Translations under genes and position numbers: made by a program
Shown: positions 61,301-64,000 of the stretch, piece after piece
Layout of the letters: the number at the start of each line of letters is the position of its first letter
Position numbering within the stretch: the first letter of the stretch is position 1
The notes under the pieces: generated by a model
The model's input: the letters and a program-made list of their open reading frames with translations, nothing else
What the model was told of the DNA's origin: nothing
Database searches by the model: none
Source of the DNA: Halobacillus litoralis
GTDB taxonomy: Bacteria > Bacillota > Bacilli > Bacillales > Halobacillaceae
Assembly: GCF_004101865.1 (NCBI RefSeq)
Contig: NZ_CP026118.1
Span: forward strand, 2,807,001-2,871,000
Length of the DNA stretch: 64,000 bases
Direction of reading: 5' to 3'

Positions 61301-61372
61301 GTCTATACGTATTTCGATGATTTATCAACGAAAGTGACAGGATTCTTCCGTCGCAGAGCAGCAAAGGAATAA
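58295..61372 (+). CDS. RND-family efflux transporter (HAE1/SwrC-like)
   Basis: A 1025-residue proton-driven pump with 12 membrane helices and two large periplasmic-type loops. N-terminus LSVKRPVGVIMVVAAILALG; helix 4 motif GGLALGIGMMVDSSIVILEN keeps one Asp of the Asp-Asp pair of AcrB (the second is Ser), as in Gram-positive SwrC-like pumps. Typical duplicates: LVIGLSIPIAIISTFTLMYF and FIIMFSLPATVIGISGGLF. AAGGAGGAAG SD before ATG 58295, inside the adaptor end. Probable substrates are lipophilic or surfactant-like molecules; not determinable here. Confidence 0.93.
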   Translation: MKLVNLSVKRPVGVIMVVAAILALGFVSLRSLTIDLYPEIDLPIAVVSTSYEGAAPQEVEKLVSRPVESSVSSIEGLEVLQSQSQAGASLVLLQFNTGVDLDSTLLQVRENVDQVTDLLPEGATDPSVLRFDPQQLPIMTVGLSGDTPAELQEIAENRLVPFLERQEGVASVSVEGGKVSEAQVLVDRAQMAQYGLDSQTVIQALNASNQSASAGSIEKGQKDLQIRIDGEFGSIDDVKSTIIQSPTGAQVTLDQIAEVKETLTNSNTISKVNGSSSVVLSILKKTDANTVETSDNVRAAMGELEGDLPEGVGTDIVLDTSEFIKISINSVVLNIILGGIFSVLVLLLFLKSIRATLVIGLSIPIAIISTFTLMYFTGETLNVLTMGGLALGIGMMVDSSIVILENIVSYRQRGYSMVEAAKEGASELAPAVVASATTTLVVFLPIIFVEGIASELFTPLALTIMFALIASLAVSVTLIPMLSSKLLTKSLKENGRRYWFDRFLEKVNDGYRSILRWVLKFRKTTLAITAALIAGSVALIPLIGTEFIPPSDQGQVEVRVNMPEGTSMEETEVLTEEVDSRIEDFQEIIDVSYLSIGGGGMGSVGNGSSDFASYTIQLVEPGEREKTTQQVMEEIDESLSSIPGAEIQVSEMDAGLGTGAPLQVQLNGAEYEVLDQLAGQVAYMMNEIDGVNNATSSTEEGRPEMQIDVNQEKAAQYGLTDQQVIGQVQLGFNGQIATRYRDGADEIDVRFILPEEERQTIADLEGMLVQTPNGALIPLATIAELKQVQGPVSLLRQNQQPQVNVEAEIGDVDLGTATEEVRAELERLNFPDGYSYSIGGEAQDMQDAFGDLSLALIFSIFLVYAVMAIQFENFLFPFIIMFSLPATVIGISGGLFMTGLPFSLPAFVGIIMLAGIVVNNAIVLVDYINILRRKSYDRYEAILEAGPNRMRPILMTTLTTILGMVPLAIGIGRGAEAQQPLAVTIIFGLTVSSFFTLVLIPVVYTYFDDLSTKVTGFFRRRAAKE

Positions 61373-61384
61373 ATGGAATATCAA

Positions 61385-61425
61385 GGGACCTCAGGTCATC
61401 CAATATTTGGATGACCTGAGGTCCC
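61385..61425. promoter_or_regulatory. perfect 19-bp palindrome after the RND gene
   Basis: GGGACCTCAGGTCATCCAA and its exact complement flank a 3-base loop (TAT). It lies between the convergent RND and PilZ genes. No T-run follows on either strand, so it is either a terminator variant with adjacent A-run or a transcript-end/protein-binding element. Confidence 0.7.
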
Positions 61426-61452
61426 TAAAAAAACCAAATAAAAGAGCCTCCA

Positions 61453-61890
61453 TTATGGAGACTGTGATTCCAACAGTGGATTTGTGACCTCATCAAGTGA
61501 ATCTCCCAGTTGTTGGATGATGTTTTTCAAACGGTCCGGAAATCCGAATACATGGACGCCACATGTCATGTTTTGGTCTTCCGATTTCAACCAAATGACT
61601 CTGCCTTCTGCTGTGAATGTCTCATTTTCATAGATGAACGAAAGATATATTTCGTCTTTCGTGGACAAGCCGGGTTCGGGAGCGGCAGAAAAACGTAAGC
61701 CGTTCATACTTATATCATTAATGCTTATAGGACCGGATATATGTCTGTTGGTTTTTTTGTTATAAAACCCCGGGAGTGGTACGTGGAAGGGGTAACGGAA
61801 AGGCTCATGTCTGCGTTCGTGCAAAATCGAACATTCCCTTCTCCAAATAGTTGTTGCTTCCATCATATACCTAAACAGCCGGGCGTTCAA
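61453..61890 (-). CDS. PilZ-domain protein
   Basis: A 145-residue protein. The core (RRHEPFRYPFHVPLPGFY, then GPISINDISMNGLRFSA and YENETFTAEGRVIWLK with CGVHVF) fits the PilZ beta barrel; DISMNG matches the DxSxxG c-di-GMP motif, while the arginine motif is spaced atypically (RHEPFR). It may bind c-di-GMP or be a degenerate relative. TTG 61890 has TAAGGA upstream; internal ATGs near 61864 are alternatives. Sits between the palindrome and the CBS-protein gene, all on the minus strand. Confidence 0.78.
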   Translation of the reverse strand: MNARLFRYMMEATTIWRRECSILHERRHEPFRYPFHVPLPGFYNKKTNRHISGPISINDISMNGLRFSAAPEPGLSTKDEIYLSFIYENETFTAEGRVIWLKSEDQNMTCGVHVFGFPDRLKNIIQQLGDSLDEVTNPLLESQSP

Positions 61891-61919
61891 TCATGTTCCT
61901 TATGATTCAGATGAACAAT

Positions 61920-62639
61920 TCATTCATCGTCTTCCTGACGGTCGACTTTAATCAAATCCCATGTTGTGACAATACCCATCGGCAAGTCATCAGGACTTCC
62001 TGACTCCGTTAAAATGACAGCTTTTAGCTTCCGATCCTCATCCAAGCTTTTTTCGAAACGTTCTTCAAGCTCGAAAACGGTCGCATTTGCTCCTAAAAAT
62101 TCTACATTAGTATTTTTTTCGTGATGTAACACTTCTTTTGGGGTGATGTCTTCTAATCGTGCATGGCCGTCTACCATCGTTTGAGAGAGCCAGCGAACGA
62201 TGCCATCATTTGTGAGCAGCCCGAGAAAATTCCGTTCCTTAGTATAAATAGGAAATTGCGAAATTCCGTGCTGATCAAAAGCTTCTATGATATGTGTAAT
62301 AGCTGTATCTTCTTTAAAGAAAAGGACGGGACGGGTCGCAAAATCAAGGGCTTCAGGCGGTTGATCAAGCGTTTGTTTAATTTTCTTCAAATGCTCGACA
62401 ACATCTTTATGAGGTGTTGCAATAAAGTAATCTCCACTGATCCGCTCGTGCACGATTGCATTCCTCAACTTCGCATACTGCTTCAGTTGATCGAAGTGAA
62501 CACGGATCACACTGTGCTTCAATTTTGATCGTTGTAGGAGTTCAGCGAAATTATCATTTTTCGGGAAGCCGTTCAATTCCTTCAAATGCTGATGGATTTG
62601 ATTGAATGTGACTTCGAACTGTTCCACAATTTCATTCAT
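61920..62639 (-). CDS. HEPN-like domain fused to a CBS pair
   Basis: A 239-residue cytoplasmic protein. The helical N-terminus (about 1-95) carries R59-N60-A-I-V-H64 in QYAKLRNAIVHER, the RN(x3)H pattern of HEPN ribonucleases. Two CBS motifs follow at about 103-158 (AITHIIEAFDQHGISQFPIY; FLGLLTNDGIVRWLS) and 168-233 (ATVFELEERFEKSL; MGIVTTWDLIK). CBS pairs bind adenine nucleotides and regulate attached domains. The minus-strand ATG at 62637-62639 follows AAAGGTGAGC. Catalytic HEPN activity is inference from one motif. Divergent from sinR. Confidence 0.8.
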   Translation of the reverse strand: MNEIVEQFEVTFNQIHQHLKELNGFPKNDNFAELLQRSKLKHSVIRVHFDQLKQYAKLRNAIVHERISGDYFIATPHKDVVEHLKKIKQTLDQPPEALDFATRPVLFFKEDTAITHIIEAFDQHGISQFPIYTKERNFLGLLTNDGIVRWLSQTMVDGHARLEDITPKEVLHHEKNTNVEFLGANATVFELEERFEKSLDEDRKLKAVILTESGSPDDLPMGIVTTWDLIKVDRQEDDE

Positions 62640-62896
62640 CTTGCTCACCTTTTTCCTCGTTTCCCTATAGTATATCTTTTCTGGACACATCTCACTCATA
62701 TTGGGTAAAAAGAACAAAATATGCCCAGGACTTAAATAATCATTAAGAAGAGACGATAATAAAAGGTGAGGAATACGGAGTATACATTTGTAACTTGATT
62801 GAACAAATCTAGGACTCCCTCAGGATTTTTGTGCTTTAAATAGAACGGACCTTTAAAATATGCTATACTCAAATTACTAAGAAAGAAGGTGAGATT

Positions 62897-63226
62897 ATGA
62901 TCGGTGAACGCATTAAGAAAATACGTAAAGACCGACATATGTCGCTATCTGAATTAGCTGAAAGAGCGGGTGTCGCCAAATCTTATCTAAGTTCGATCGA
63001 ACGGAATATCCAAACGAATCCGTCTGTTCAATTTCTGACTAAAATATCCCAGGAATTAGATGTTTCTATAAATTTCTTGTTACATGGGGAAGCAGAACCA
63101 AAAGACGAAACACTTGATGAAGATTGGACGCACCTCGTGCAAGAAGCTATGAACTCAGGTATATCAAAAGAGCAATTCCGCGAGTATCTGGAATTCAATA
63201 AATGGAAAATCCATCAGAATAAATAA
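62897..63226 (+). CDS. sinR: SinR-type biofilm/sporulation regulator
   Basis: A 109-residue XRE-family regulator. N-terminal helix-turn-helix (MSLSELAERAGVAKSYLSSI, about 15-34) with ERNIQTNPSVQFLTKISQEL, and the C-terminal SinI-like dimerisation helices (LDEDWTHLVQEAMNSGISKE, then FREYLEFNKWK). SinR represses biofilm matrix genes in B. subtilis. ATG 62897 follows AGAAGGTGAG; an extended -10 TGCTATACT is at 62861-62869. No sinI gene is adjacent, unlike B. subtilis, so an antagonist must be elsewhere or absent. Confidence 0.9.
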   Translation: MIGERIKKIRKDRHMSLSELAERAGVAKSYLSSIERNIQTNPSVQFLTKISQELDVSINFLLHGEAEPKDETLDEDWTHLVQEAMNSGISKEQFREYLEFNKWKIHQNK

Positions 63227-63265
63227 ATCAGCCTGTCTCATTACAAAGAGTCAGGCTATCTTTAT

Positions 63266-63300
63266 AAAAGAAGGTCGTGATTTTCACGACCTTCTTTTAT
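63266..63300. terminator. bidirectional terminator after sinR
   Basis: AAAAGAAGGTCGTGA and TCACGACCTTCTTTT around a 3-base loop. Confidence 0.92.
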
Positions 63301-63353
63301 TTCTGCTCTGTTAAATTTCAGTGTTGATTAAGCTCCCGATTGTTTAAGACTCA

Positions 63354-63524
63354 GTTTCGAGACTTTAGTGGGAGTTTAGGGGCTGCGGGAAAAGGTTCGC
63401 GTTCCATGGGGCGGGCGCTGAGCCTCCTCGGACTTTAAAGTCCTGTGGGGTCTCAGCTGTCCCGCACATCCCATAGGAGTCTCACCGTTTCCCTCCGCCC
63501 CTTACAATATGAGGTTCTCGAAAC
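63354..63524. repeat. family A palindromic repeat, uninterrupted reference copy
   Basis: About 171 bases between GTTTCGAGA and TCTCGAAAC arms. Inner arms GGGGCTGCGGGAAA and TTTCCCTCCGCCCC. An extra GGACTTTAAAGTCC palindrome sits in the core. Serves as the empty site for the family B insertion at 15766-15972. Confidence 0.87.
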
Positions 63525-63777
63525 TACTTCTGGAATAGGCATCTATGAGCTTAAGGGAAGTAGAGGAAGGTATTCTGATCATGAGAGCTTGATATAAAGC
63601 CTTTTACGACTATAACACAAGGATAGTGAAGACAATCCTCCTGAGTAAGGGGGTTCGTTTCTCCCATACATTGGATGGGTTGGTGGGGAAGCTACGAGAC
63701 TCCCGTGGGAGAAGGAGATAGGCGAGATCCCGCAGGGCTTTAGCCCGAGGAAGCTCGCCAGGTCCCCCACAGGAAAG

Positions 63778-63898
63778 TGTTCAAATGCAGAATCGTCCTG
63801 GTAGACACGACTGGCATAAGCAGAATAGCAACGGAATGTGTCTTTTCATTCCATTGCTATTCTGCTTATGACGCGAGTGTCTGGACGATGGAGCTAGA
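63778..63898. repeat. family C hairpin element inserted in family A
   Basis: CATAAGCAGAATAGCAA (from 63815) pairs with TTGCTATTCTGCTTATG (to 63870), and AGACAC with GTGTCT outside it. Compared with 16192-16314 it splits GGAAAG from CGAG, so it looks like an insertion of about 121 bases. Confidence 0.8.
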
Positions 63899-64000
63899 CG
63901 AGTTGCTTCACAACCAGCCCTGAAGCTCAACACGGCAACGAACCCTTATTATCTCAATCGCGTCTTCAAGAATCCTGCCATATAAGTGAATAACTCTCAT

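Larger units (their letters stand above)
63328..64000. repeat. compound intergenic repeat, copy 2 (reaches window end)
   Basis: Alignable by eye with 15626-16399: an intact family A palindrome at 63354-63524, a shared spacer, then the left part of a second family A copy from 63677 that is interrupted by a family C hairpin element at 63778-63898. No gene is seen. Confidence 0.85.

Overview
The window reads as a chromosomal segment of a low-to-moderate G+C, endospore-forming, flagellated member of the Bacillaceae. Evidence: the gene order rpoE-pyrG-spo0F-fbaA-tal-murAB-rho-rpmE-tdk-prfA-prmC-spoIIR-ywlC-mntP-ywlE-rpiB-ywlG-glyA-upp-mnaA-atp operon-ywzB-ywmB-murAA-spoIID-spoIIQ-spoIIID-mbl-flhO-flhP-fabZ follows the Bacillus subtilis backbone, nearly all on the + strand. 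Protein flavour (acidic tails, halophile-type Bacillaceae sequences) suggests a Halobacillus-like moderate halophile; this is an inference, not a measured assignment.

Region by region. 1-5 kb: end of an acyl-CoA dehydrogenase, then meaB, a TetR regulator and the fused B12-dependent mutase icmF (branched-chain acyl-CoA metabolism). 5-5.7 kb: tandem hairpin repeats and a small membrane protein. 6-16 kb: RNA polymerase delta, CTP synthase (carrying a one-base frameshift), Spo0F, aldolase, transaldolase, MurA2, Rho, L31 and thymidine kinase. 15.6-18.3 kb: a compound repeat, a DUF2294-like protein, a 55-residue protein and a spore lipoprotein. 18.4-26.7 kb: prfA to glyA, with a striking cluster of DnaA boxes just before ywlC. 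26.8-29.1 kb: an IS3-family element inserted inside an intergenic palindromic repeat, followed by two more repeat copies. 29.1-33.4 kb: upp, mnaA and a Vpr-like subtilase. 33.6-41 kb: the complete F1Fo ATP synthase operon atpZIBEFHAGDC. 41-50.3 kb: YwzB, YwmB, MurAA, the sporulation genes spoIID, spoIIQ and spoIIID, mbl, and the hook/rod genes flhO-flhP. 50.4-64 kb is more accessory: an FAD monooxygenase/methyltransferase pair, fabZ, small membrane and lipoproteins, a YjfB-type protein, an RND efflux pair, a PilZ protein, a HEPN-like/CBS fusion, SinR and a terminal compound repeat.

The genes fall into a few jobs: nucleotide and central carbon metabolism, translation termination, peptidoglycan precursor synthesis (two MurA enzymes), mother-cell/forespore programme (spo0F, spoIIR, spoIID, spoIIQ, spoIIID), energy conversion and motility.

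The least expected content is non-coding. Four dispersed repeat families (here called A to D) occupy intergenic gaps; copies are nested in one another and one is split by the IS element. Other points to follow up are the DnaA-box cluster before ywlC, the HEPN-like/CBS fusion, the monooxygenase/methyltransferase operon and the frameshift in the normally essential pyrG. Starts were chosen from Shine-Dalgarno (SD) spacing and remembered family N-termini; no database search was possible.
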